Assembly (NCBI GenBank): GCA_002327925.1
Contig: DCVA01000010.1
Location: 6,501 to 54,018 of the forward strand
DNA: 47,518 bases
Direction: 5' to 3'
From: Anaerolineales bacterium UBA2200
GTDB taxonomy: Bacteria > Chloroflexota > Anaerolineae > UBA2200
In this document: positions 24,363 to 31,852 of the stretch, piece after piece
Layout: each line of letters opens with the position of its first letter
Numbering within the stretch: the stretch's first letter is position 1
Notes under the pieces: generated by a model
The model's database searches: none
The model's input: the letters and a program-made list of their open reading frames with translations, nothing else
What the model was told of the DNA's origin: nothing
Translations under genes and position numbers: made by a program

Positions 24363-24785
24363 TCGCCCCGCCTCGGGCGTGAATCGGCCAGCGCACCAAA
24401 AGCCAGCAGCACCTTGAGGCAGGCCTCCCGCTCGGCGGCACCGAGCCGGTACAGGGCGCCCAGGGCATCGGCCAGGGCCATGATCTGCTCTGTGCCCTCC
24501 GGGTTGTCTTCCTCGCACAGGGTCCGCTCGAGCTCGGGCAGGGGATCAGCGTTCCCCTCCCCGACCAGACGGCGGATGCCCCTCAGCAAAACCTGGCCCA
24601 GATGGCCCTGAAAGGTCGAAGCGCGGATGGCGATGGCGGCCTGGCGGGCAAAGATGCCCAGCAGCTCCATGTCCTGCATGCCGAAGGAGGCCGCATCGAT
24701 CTTGTCCAGCACCTCGATCACGCCGATGGGGCGATCCTCGTACAGCAAAGGCATGGCCAGGATGGATCTGGGCACGCAGCCGGTC
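24359..24785 (-). pseudogene. GAF-domain protein, 5'-truncated
   Basis: In this frame the C-terminal part of a GAF domain is clear (CVPRSILAMPL, then IGVIEVLDKID, FGMQDMELLGIFARQAAIAI), followed by about 85 residues rich in Glu, Leu and Ala to the stop at 24359. Upstream of about 24785 the frame turns into Cys/Arg-rich nonsense (RRRSRRSDL), which is the shifted reading of the truncated transporter gene. The N-terminal half of the GAF domain and any start region are missing. The stop overlaps the protease start (ATGA). The coding sequence may have been fused here by a deletion; see the matching transporter entry. Confidence 0.7.
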
Positions 24786-25643
24786 GGAGACGCGCGCCAT
24801 CCACAGACTGCCGACGACAAATCCGACCGACGTGACCGCCTCCTGCACGCCGTACTCGAACTCGCTGGCGTGCAGCGCCTGCAGGGCAAAGGGCAGCAGC
24901 AGCGTATTGGACAGACCGAAGGCCACAAAGACGATGGCGAACACCAGGAACAGCGAGCGCAGGATGGGCGTGCCCATCAGCACCTTGACCCCTTCGCGCA
25001 GGTTGCGGCCAATGGCCGACAACCCCGACGCGGCTGTGACGGTCAGGGCGGGAATGCGCGCCAGCCAGATCATCAGGGCGGAAAAGGCGTAGGCAAAAGC
25101 GTTGAGGTAAAAGGCCCACTCGATGGACATGGACGAGGCGATGAGACCGGAGGCGGCAAAACCGATGGCCGTCGCGCCGAAGGAGCTGATGGCCATCAGC
25201 GAATTGGCCGCGGCCAGCTCCTCGTCGGTGGCGATCTCCGGCAGGACCGCTTCGTGGGCTGGGTCAAAGAACTGAGTGACCGCCGCGCTGAGGGCGACGA
25301 TGATATAGAGCCAGGCCATGCTGAAGGGGATCAGGAAAGGAATGAGCAGGACCAGGACCGCCCTCGTCACGTCGGCGATCACCATGATGCGCTTGCGGTC
25401 GTAGCGGTCTACGGCGACGCCGGCCATCAGTCCGACCAGGATAGTCGGCGCGGCAGAGGCCATCAGCATGAGCCCGACCGAGGCGGCGGATCCGGTCAGA
25501 CGGTAGACCAGAATGGACGCAGCCAGAGAGGTCAGCGAGGCGCCGATGGTTTCGACGACCTGGCCGACCCACAGCAGACTAAAGTTGCGGTTGCGGAACA
25601 CGGAAAAGGGAGAAAGGGGTGAGGCAACCGCGCTCGTCGTCAT
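24546..25643 (-). pseudogene. MFS transporter, 3'-truncated and joined to foreign sequence
   Basis: From the ATG at 25643 (AAAGGA upstream) about 285 residues of a normal MFS drug/macrolide-exporter-like protein are present: the opening FSLLWVGQVVETIGASLTSLA, the A-motif-like DRYDRKRIM loop, six helices, and helices 7 and 8 ending at WMARVSDRLR. After about 24775 the frame reads RAQIHPGHAFAVRGSPHRRDR and runs on to 24546 as Arg/His/Gly-rich nonsense, which is the out-of-frame reading of the GAF gene. The last four helices are missing, so transport is unlikely. It is 115 bases from the peptidase gene upstream. I treat it as a pseudogene with a chimeric tail. Confidence 0.75.
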
Positions 25644-25758
25644 AGGTGTCCTTTCTCCTGTTGCTCCCGCTTTTGCGAGGAGCTGCTGCGATTGGCCGAT
25701 CTCCCGCGTACGGGGGAGACTGCTTCACCGTCAGCGGCCGCTTCGCAATAACGAACGG

Positions 25759-27522
25759 TCAGTCCATCCCCTCGACCTGATCGATCAGCCCGGAAAGGTA
25801 ATCGAACCCGCCCTGCCAGAACGAGGGCGACGTTATGTCGACCCCTGCTTCGGTCAGAATGGCCTCGGGCGAAGCGGAGCCGCCATAGCTCAGGATCTTC
25901 AAGTACCGGGGCTTGAACGACTCCCCTTCCATCCTGTAGCGCTGGTACAGGGCCAGCACCAGGAGCTGCCCGAAGGAATAGGAGTAGCAGTAAAAGGGCA
26001 TGTGGTAGATGTGCTGGATGAGAATCCACTCCCAGCGAAACTCGTCGGCCAGCTCCACCGCGTCACCGAACTGCTCCCTGAGGTTCATCAGGTACTGCTC
26101 GGCCAGCTCGTCCGCGGTCCTGCCGTCTGCGGCCAGGCGGTGGGCATCGCGCTCGAACATCACAAAGTAGGCCTGGCGCATCACCGTGGCGTACGAGTCG
26201 TCGACCATGGTGGCCAGCATCTCGCGGCGCACGGCCGGATCGGTCTCTTCGGCCAGCAGCTTGTCCGAGAGCAGCATCTCGCCAAAGACGGAGGCAGTCT
26301 CGGCCAGAGGGGAGGGCGCATCAAAGGCCAGCACGCTGTGCCCGGACGCGAGCACGGCGTGGATGGCATGGCCCAGCTCGTGGGCCATGGTGGAGACATC
26401 GCGCGGGCGGCCGCTAAAGTTGGTCAGCACCCAGGGCGCCAGCTCCGGCAGGCAGGAGTAGCAGAAGGCGCCGCCGCGCTTGCCCGGCCGCGGCAGGTAA
26501 TCGACGTGCCCCGAATTCAGCACGCGCTCCGCCGCCTCGCCAAGCACGGGAGAAAAGCCGTGGTAACAGCTCGTCACCAGCTCGCGGGTCTGCTCCAGGG
26601 TAAAGCCCTTGTCCGCACGCGCCAGAGGGGCGTAGATATCGCAGCGGCGCAGCTTTTCCAATCCCAGCCATTTGGCTTTCAGGCGGAAGTAGCGCTGGTA
26701 GACGGCCGCGTTCTGCCGGCAGACGGACAGCAGTGTGTCCACCACCGCGTCGGGGATGTCGTTCATGATGTTCGTGGCCGAGATCGGCTCGCGGAAGCCG
26801 CGCAGGTCGATCATCTCCGAGCGCCAATCGCTGACGCGGTTGGCGTAGATCTGCGCCAGCTCTGTGCGGTGGGCCATGTAGACGCGGTACATCTCCTCAT
26901 AGACGGCGGCGCGGATCTCGGGGCGCGGGTCACGCACGTACGAGGTCAGCTCATCGAGGGTCAGGGTCTTGCTCTCGCCGTCGACGGTCAGGGTGTAGGT
27001 AAAGGCATTGGTGATGATGTCATAGAGGTTGAGGAGCGCCGAAATGCCGTTGACGTCCTTGAGGTTGATGATCTTTTCTTCGGCTTCGGAGAGGGTAAAG
27101 GGCTTGAAGCGGCGCAGGGTCTGCAGGTAGTAGCGCCTGTCGCCCGAGGCATCGATCAGCCGCTGAGCCGTGTCGTCGGGCAGCTCCTTGAACCAGTGCT
27201 CGAGGAAGTTGAGCCGGTTCTCGGACGTGGCCATAAGTTGGGTGACGCGGTTCTGCAGACTGAGGGCGGTCTGGTTGCCCGTGTCTTCGGCAAAGCGGAG
27301 AAAGGCGTACCCGGCCAGACGGCGCTGGCGGATGCCGGCCTGTTCCAGGGCATCGAGGATGGGCAGCCAATCCTGTACGGTGATGTCGTTGGTGAGGCGA
27401 GGGCGCGCCGCTTCCACGGCGGCCACGGCCTGCTCGAGGTCGTTGAGGGCCTGGACGGGCAGGTCGCCGTCAACGGAGACGAAAAGATCCGAAAGGTCCC
27501 AGTGAGTACCGGATGGAGACAC
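25759..27522 (-). CDS. pepF: Oligoendopeptidase F (M3 metallopeptidase)
   Basis: This 587-residue protein matches the M3B oligoendopeptidase F family, cytosolic zinc peptidases that trim short peptides. The zinc motif HELGH is at 381-385, with the third ligand Glu in SPLAETASVFGEML about 25 residues later. The substrate-binding HIYHMPFYCYSYSFG block follows near residue 510. Length and domain order are normal. A GTG start at 27522 has GGAGG five bases upstream, and a good promoter precedes it. The next genes downstream (MFS remnant, GAF remnant, protease) are in the same direction. Confidence 0.93.
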   Translation of the reverse strand: MSPSGTHWDLSDLFVSVDGDLPVQALNDLEQAVAAVEAARPRLTNDITVQDWLPILDALEQAGIRQRRLAGYAFLRFAEDTGNQTALSLQNRVTQLMATSENRLNFLEHWFKELPDDTAQRLIDASGDRRYYLQTLRRFKPFTLSEAEEKIINLKDVNGISALLNLYDIITNAFTYTLTVDGESKTLTLDELTSYVRDPRPEIRAAVYEEMYRVYMAHRTELAQIYANRVSDWRSEMIDLRGFREPISATNIMNDIPDAVVDTLLSVCRQNAAVYQRYFRLKAKWLGLEKLRRCDIYAPLARADKGFTLEQTRELVTSCYHGFSPVLGEAAERVLNSGHVDYLPRPGKRGGAFCYSCLPELAPWVLTNFSGRPRDVSTMAHELGHAIHAVLASGHSVLAFDAPSPLAETASVFGEMLLSDKLLAEETDPAVRREMLATMVDDSYATVMRQAYFVMFERDAHRLAADGRTADELAEQYLMNLREQFGDAVELADEFRWEWILIQHIYHMPFYCYSYSFGQLLVLALYQRYRMEGESFKPRYLKILSYGGSASPEAILTEAGVDITSPSFWQGGFDYLSGLIDQVEGMD

Positions 27523-27557
27523 TGATACCTCCGCGCGGGTGGGCTATGTCAGTGCAG

Positions 27558-27586
27558 AGTATAACGTAGGGCCGATGGCGGGTCAA
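27558..27586 (-). promoter_or_regulatory. Promoter of pepF
   Basis: On the minus strand TTGACC (27581-27586), a 17-base spacer, then TATACT (27558-27563). The start point would be near 27551, about 30 bases before the GTG. Confidence 0.75.
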
Positions 27587-27767
27587 GTGCAGGCCGGGGA
27601 GCGGACCGAAGCCGTGAGCCGAGGCGGCAGGTAGCCGAGTTCCTGTCCCGCTGGCTACCTCCCAGTTACCATCGGGATACAGTAAGGAAACCGACCCTCC
27701 TGCGTCTACCCAGTGAGAGGCATGGGCCGCCGACCGAGGACGCGTCCGCCACCTCTCCCCACGAAAA

Positions 27768-27789
27768 GGCGGGCACCCGGGAGCCCGCC
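27768..27789 (+). promoter_or_regulatory. Leader hairpin upstream of the small secreted protein
   Basis: GGCGGGC (27768-27774) pairs with GCCCGCC (27783-27789). It ends 11 bases before the AGGAGG of the gene at 27814, so it could influence translation or be part of its leader. The rest of 27.59-27.81 kb holds no gene. Confidence 0.35.
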
Positions 27790-27813
27790 CGACAACAAGA
27801 AGGAGGGCTGAAC

Positions 27814-28269
27814 GTGAAGAGACTGCTGGTTGTGGTCATGGTGCTCGTGCTGGTGCTAGGAGTGACCCAGGCCGCTCTGGCCAAGGGCCCGAAAAAGCCG
27901 GTCGGCTCCGGCGCACGCAAGGTCGAGCTCTACAACTCGGAGACCTTCACCTGCGCAGAAGGGGCCACGGAGGTGACCGGCGATGCGTTCGGGTTTGTTG
28001 TCCTGAACAGCAACCGTGCCGGCGACGTGATCGTGGTCGTGTCCCTGAAAGGCGCCACGCCGGAAGCGGACTATGACATCTGGGTGAATCAGGATCCGGG
28101 TGCCTGTCCACTGGCCGAGGCCACAGAGATCGGAGCCCTGCACACCAACGAAGAGGGCAACGGCAACGCCACGGTCAAGATACTCAAGGTCGCCGGGGCG
28201 ACCCACTTCTGGGTATCCGCCGTAGGCGGCGAACAGGTATTGCGCAGCACAGCGGTCGCGCTCGACTGA
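27814..28269 (+). CDS. Small secreted protein of unknown function
   Basis: This 151-residue protein has a signal peptide (MKRLLVVVMVLVLVLGVTQA) and a mature beta-rich domain with alternating Val/Thr strands. Two cysteines (TFTCAEG and GACPLAE) could form a disulphide. No family is recognised; the alternating pattern, such as GFVVLNSNRAGDVIVVVSLKG, suggests a beta-sandwich. The GTG start at 27814 is preceded by AAGGAGGG. It is followed by its own terminator-like hairpin, so it is probably a single-gene unit. An exported role is inferred from the signal peptide alone. Confidence 0.7.
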   Translation: MKRLLVVVMVLVLVLGVTQAALAKGPKKPVGSGARKVELYNSETFTCAEGATEVTGDAFGFVVLNSNRAGDVIVVVSLKGATPEADYDIWVNQDPGACPLAEATEIGALHTNEEGNGNATVKILKVAGATHFWVSAVGGEQVLRSTAVALD

Positions 28270-28299
28270 CTCTCCTCCAGGCCGAGCACGCCAGAACGC

Positions 28300-28337
28300 G
28301 GAGGGCGGGGTCCGTGGGCCCCGCCCTCCCACTTTCT
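28300..28337 (+). terminator. Terminator after the small secreted protein
   Basis: GGAGGGCGGGG (28300-28310) pairs with CCCCGCCCTCC (28319-28329), extended by three more pairs into the loop, and is followed by ACTTTCTT. Confidence 0.75.
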
Positions 28338-28547
28338 TGCCCCGCCTCGTGATGGTCGCCAGGGGGTGTAGCCCCGCTCCGGGAGCGCAGGCGACCGGCA
28401 CCCACAGCTTGACGGCAAGGTCCAGGTAACGCATACTGTCAGGACAGCGGCGCGGCCATCGGGCGGCGTGCGTCCAACCCGCCGGCCGGGCCGCGAGAGG
28501 ACATCCGCCGGTCCTTCCACAACCTGACCCTGTGAGGAGTTCACTCT

Positions 28548-29288
28548 GTGACCACCCGGGCCCTGACCGTCATCGCCCATCGGGGCGCCTCATCCTACGC
28601 GCCGGAAAACACCCTGGCCGCCTTCGACCTGGCCCTGCAGATGGGGGTGCACCACATAGAGCTGGACCTCCACTCGACCCGCGACGGCCACATCGTCGTT
28701 CTGCACGACGAAACGGTAGACCGGACCACAGATGGTTCCGGTCCGGTATCGAGCTTTACCCTGGCCGCCCTCCGGCAGCTGGACGCCGGCTCCTGGTTTG
28801 GCGCCCCGTTCGCGGGCCAGCGCATCCCCACATTCGACGAGGTGCTCGAGCGGTACAGGGGCCGGCTGCACGTCCACGCGGAAATCAAGGGGCGCTCCCC
28901 ATCCGTCTCGCACCTCACTGCGGACCGCATACACGCGCGGGGCATGAAGGAGCAGGTCACCATCACTTCGTTCGAGAGCGTGCGGCTCGAAGAGATACGC
29001 GCCTGCGCGCCCGAATTGCCCACCGGCTGGCTGGTCGAAGAGGTGACCGACGCCACTATTGCCCGGGCGCGGGCGCTCGGGCTGGCCCAGATCTGTCCGC
29101 GAGCCGACACGGTGACGCAGGAGCTGGTTCGCCGCCTGCACGCCGAGGGCCTGGTAGCGCGGGCCTGGGGCGTGGCCTCTGAGGAGCTGATGCAGCAGGT
29201 CGTAGAGGCGGGAGCCGACGGCATGACGGTGAACTTTCCCGACAGACTGATCGCCTATCTGCAGGAACACGGGTACGGGTGGGAGTGA
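28548..29288 (+). CDS. Glycerophosphodiester phosphodiesterase
   Basis: This 246-residue cytosolic protein carries the family's catalytic motifs: HRG at residues 11-13, PENT at 19-22, ELD at 38-40 and LHD at 52-54 followed by DRTTDGSG. The C-terminal barrel includes HAEIKG, the usual metal-binding Glu region, and GVASEELMQQVVEAGADGMTVNFP. It hydrolyses glycerophosphodiesters to glycerol-3-phosphate and an alcohol. Length is normal. The GTG start at 28548 is preceded by GAGGAG. No glycerol-3-phosphate transporter is nearby. It appears to be a single-gene unit. Confidence 0.9.
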   Translation: MTTRALTVIAHRGASSYAPENTLAAFDLALQMGVHHIELDLHSTRDGHIVVLHDETVDRTTDGSGPVSSFTLAALRQLDAGSWFGAPFAGQRIPTFDEVLERYRGRLHVHAEIKGRSPSVSHLTADRIHARGMKEQVTITSFESVRLEEIRACAPELPTGWLVEEVTDATIARARALGLAQICPRADTVTQELVRRLHAEGLVARAWGVASEELMQQVVEAGADGMTVNFPDRLIAYLQEHGYGWE

Positions 29289-29395
29289 ACGGCAGCACGT
29301 CCGGAAGGCCTCGCTAGTCCCCTCTTCTCCTCCGGCTGTCCGGCACCGACGAACCGCAGGTGCGGCGCGTTTTCCTCTCTCTCTGGGTCCGGAAG

Positions 29396-29460
29396 GGGCC
29401 GCCGGCTGCACCGCGTGCGTTGATGGCCGCGATGTCTCGCAACCGGCGGCCCTCTTTTCC
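29396..29460 (+). terminator. Candidate terminator after the phosphodiesterase gene
   Basis: GGGCCGCCGG (29396-29405) pairs with CCGGCGGCCC (29443-29452) and is followed by TCTTTTCC. The loop of 37 bases is long, which lowers confidence. The rest of 29.29-29.58 kb shows no gene. Confidence 0.4.
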
Positions 29461-29581
29461 GTCATCGCTAGTGGAAGCAAACGCGTTTCTCAGCGGCGGC
29501 CCTCCTCTGTGGTGGGCTGGCGCCCCGACCAGTGCTCTGCCCGCCCCGGCGGGGGGGCAGAAACCGAAAGGAGACACGCTC

Positions 29582-30382
29582 ATGATCGCTCACTCGCGAA
29601 AGGTGCACCGACCCCTCGTCGTGTTGTTGACCCTCCTCCTCTGCCTGGCCTCCGTCGCCGCTGCCCCGGCCGGTATCACCTGGCCGGAGCGGCTGGTGGG
29701 CGACAGAGGCGGCGCGTTCGCCTTTTACCCCATCGACTATCCCGGCGGCGGGCGAGTGATGACCCTCGAGCTGCAATTCACTCCTGCCGATCCCGTGGCC
29801 GTGACAGGCGCCGGGTTCAACCTCTACGGCCCCAACGGCTACTTTATCGGCAAGGCCAAGCTGATCACCACCAAGGGCGGAGTGGGCGTGGCCCGGCTGG
29901 CCTGGGCGGAGTCCAAGCCCGCGAGCTGGCAGGTGCAGGTCTACAACTACCTGCCCGGCACGGAGGTTGCCTACACCCTGCTGGTGGACGGCGTGCAGTA
30001 TGCCCCGGCGGCAGAGAGCACCGAGAAAGACCAGTCATCCGCCGCGGCGTCCGCGCAGCCGCTCCCGGCGACCGCCTCAGGACTGCTAACCGGCAACCGG
30101 GGCGGCACCTACGCCTTCCGCGAGCTGTATGTGGCCGAGGGGACGGGCAGCCTGCAGGTGACGCTCAACTGGTGGCCGGATGACGCGGCGATTTCGAGAG
30201 GCGTCGGCATGGTCATCTACGGACCGGCCGGCGAGGAGATACGCGGCGAGCACGCCGCGTACGCGGGAGAGGCGAGCGCCTCCCTGTCGAGGTCCAAACC
30301 CGGCCGCTACCTGGTGCAGGTGTACAACTATATGGACAACCTGCTTGTGGGCTGGGTGCTCAAGACCTCAGTCGTGAACTAG
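29582..30382 (+). CDS. Secreted protein with two tandem VQVYNY repeat units (paralogue 1)
   Basis: This 266-residue protein has a signal peptide (LVVLLTLLLCLASVAAAPA) and two copies of a beta-rich unit of about 100 residues. Unit 1 starts at LVGDRGGAFAFYPIDYPGG and ends at WQVQVYNYLPGTEVAYTLLVDG; unit 2 starts at LTGNRGGTYAFRELYV and ends at YLVQVYNYMDNLLVGWVL. A linker of about 30 Ser/Ala/Glu residues joins them. The pattern resembles PPC-like beta-sandwich domains, but I do not recognise a specific family. The ATG at 29582 follows AAAGGAG; the longer frame from 29360 is not used. It is the first of two tandem paralogues. Confidence 0.75.
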   Translation: MIAHSRKVHRPLVVLLTLLLCLASVAAAPAGITWPERLVGDRGGAFAFYPIDYPGGGRVMTLELQFTPADPVAVTGAGFNLYGPNGYFIGKAKLITTKGGVGVARLAWAESKPASWQVQVYNYLPGTEVAYTLLVDGVQYAPAAESTEKDQSSAAASAQPLPATASGLLTGNRGGTYAFRELYVAEGTGSLQVTLNWWPDDAAISRGVGMVIYGPAGEEIRGEHAAYAGEASASLSRSKPGRYLVQVYNYMDNLLVGWVLKTSVVN

Positions 30383-30398
30383 CCGCGATGGTCGCTCC

Positions 30399-30440
30399 GG
30401 GCTACCAGGCGTTGCCCGCCTGGTAGCCCCTGTTGTCCTT
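30399..30440 (+). terminator. Terminator after paralogue 1
   Basis: GGGCTACCAGGCG (30399-30411) pairs perfectly with CGCCTGGTAGCCC (30417-30429) over a 5-base loop, followed by CTGTTGTCCTT. It separates the two paralogous genes. Confidence 0.8.
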
Positions 30441-30573
30441 CTCTCCGGCGCGGGCAACTCCACGCCGTCTCCACGGTTTCTCCCCACGGTCGACACACCC
30501 TTCTGGTATTCTGAGACTGGCAAAGGGAAAGAAGACCTCAACCCCGGCCAGTGCGATCAGAAAGGAGAAACCC

Positions 30574-31410
30574 ATGATCAAGCACACAAGGAACGGAAGG
30601 AAACTCATCACACTGCTCGTGACCTGCGCGCTCGGCGTGAGCGCCGCGGCCGCAGCCCCCGTCGCAGCGGCATCGCCGCAGCAGCTTCTCGATTCGGCTG
30701 CCGTGGCGGCAGCCCTGGTGGGCTCCAACGCCGGCGCCTTTGACTACTACTCGGTGAACTACCCTGGCGACCAGAGCGTAGTAACCATCGAGATGCACTA
30801 TGCCCCGGCGGATCCGGTCACGACCAGCGCGGTCGGCTTCAATGTGTACACGGACAGCGGCTATTCCATCGGGCGTGCCGAGCCGGTCGCAGAGACAGGC
30901 GGCGAGGGCATCTACCAGCTCCAGTACGCGGACGACACCGAGCAGGCGTGGCTCATTCAGGTCTACAACTACCTGCCGGATGTGGCGGTGAACTATGCTC
31001 TCTCGGTCGACGGCCTGCCGCTGGCAGCCGGTGAGACGGCCACAACCACGGGGTCGGCTGTTGTCGAAACGGTACCGGCGGTCGAGACAGCCGTGGCGAC
31101 GAACGTAGCGCTCGGCGGCTACCTGACGGGCAACGGCGGCGGCGCCTATGCCTGGCAGGAAGTGAACGTGGTCGAGGGTGGACAGGACGTCGAGCTGACC
31201 CTGACCTGGAATCCCGACAACCCGGTCATCTCCAGCGCCTTTGGAATGATCATCTACGGACCCGACGGCATGGTCATTCAGGGCTCGGGCACGGGCCAAC
31301 CGGGCGAGTCGACCGCAACCCTGCCGTGCGACAATCCAGGCCAGTACACGGTGCAGATCTACAACTACATCGAAGGGTTCACTGTGGGGTACGAGCTGCT
31401 GAGCCAGTAG
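30574..31410 (+). CDS. Secreted protein with two tandem VQIYNY repeat units (paralogue 2)
   Basis: This 278-residue protein is the paralogue of the one at 29582. After a signal peptide (ITLLVTCALGVSAAAAAPVAA) come two beta-rich units: the first includes AFDYYSVNYPGDQ and ends with LIQVYNYLPDVAVNYAL, the second includes GGAYAWQEVNVVEGG and ends with TVQIYNYIEGFTVGYEL. A Thr/Val-rich linker lies between them. The ATG at 30574 follows AAAGGAG. An extended -10-like TGGTATTCT lies about 65 bases upstream, but no -35 is convincing. It has its own terminator. Function unknown; secretion is inferred from the signal peptide. Confidence 0.75.
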   Translation: MIKHTRNGRKLITLLVTCALGVSAAAAAPVAAASPQQLLDSAAVAAALVGSNAGAFDYYSVNYPGDQSVVTIEMHYAPADPVTTSAVGFNVYTDSGYSIGRAEPVAETGGEGIYQLQYADDTEQAWLIQVYNYLPDVAVNYALSVDGLPLAAGETATTTGSAVVETVPAVETAVATNVALGGYLTGNGGGAYAWQEVNVVEGGQDVELTLTWNPDNPVISSAFGMIIYGPDGMVIQGSGTGQPGESTATLPCDNPGQYTVQIYNYIEGFTVGYELLSQ

Positions 31411-31460
31411 TCAGTACGGCGGGCGCGGGCCATCAACGCGCGCCAGTCTCCTCCGTTGGG

Positions 31461-31508
31461 AACGGGCGGCGGCTGAGTGGTGACCAGCCGGCCGCCCGTT
31501 TGCTTTGT
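31461..31508 (+). terminator. Terminator after paralogue 2
   Basis: AACGGGCGGC (31461-31470) pairs with GCCGCCCGTT (31491-31500), with an inner GGCTG/CAGCC extension, and TTTGCTTTGTCC follows. Confidence 0.7.
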
Positions 31509-31567
31509 CCTCTGCGGCCGCGTGGGTCCGGACGCGCGGACCCGTGTGCCCCCCTGCAAGTCCTGTT

Positions 31568-31726
31568 TTACCCTTGACCCAACATCCTCGAGAACACCTG
31601 ATGGTGCTTTTCTTCATCGGCCAGGATCTGGCGGAACAACTTGGCCGTTTCGTCATCCCGGACGCTTTCGGCGGCGGCAATGATCTGCCGGTACAGCTCA
31701 ATGGCCTGCCGCTCCGCCTCGCGGTC
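31568..31726 (-). pseudogene. Ferritin-like/bacterioferritin gene, 3' remnant
   Basis: On the minus strand, ending at the TAA of 31568-31570, the frame reads a typical C-terminal ferritin-like helix pair: REAERQAIELYRQIIAAAE, then TAKLFRQILADEEKHHQVF and a short tail. The EKHH and the Glu-rich helix faces are those of di-iron ferritin-like proteins. Upstream the frame meets TGA at 31727-31729, exactly where the aroD-like fragment on the other strand begins, so only about 52 residues remain. It has no start and cannot encode the full protein. It is broken at the same point as its neighbour. Confidence 0.75.
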
Positions 31727-31845
31727 TCATCCAGTGGCGCGCCGATTTCTACGAACACGCCTCGGATATCGACAGTGTGCTCGCTGCGCTGACCCTCCTC
31801 CGCCTGTCCGCCCGCGACCAGCCCATCCCCTTTACCTTGCGCACC
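31726..31845 (+). pseudogene. Type I 3-dehydroquinate dehydratase (aroD-like) internal remnant
   Basis: On the plus strand a 40-residue stretch reads LIQWRADFYEHASDIDSVLA, a few residues of helix, and PIPFTLRT. The WR(V/A)DFFE block and FT(F/L)RT block, about 30 residues apart, are conserved in type I dehydroquinate dehydratase of the shikimate pathway. Sequence before and after does not continue the family: it starts at the junction with the ferritin-like remnant and ends just before the YfhO-like gene's stop. The catalytic Lys and His region is absent. It is an internal fragment, not a functional gene. Confidence 0.65.
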
Positions 31846-31852
31846 GTGAATT

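Noticed and set aside
24546..24780. Reading the Arg/His/Gly-rich tail of the MFS frame as a real C-terminal domain
   Set aside because: The tail is the shifted frame of the GAF-domain sequence, so it is treated as a fusion artefact of a broken gene.
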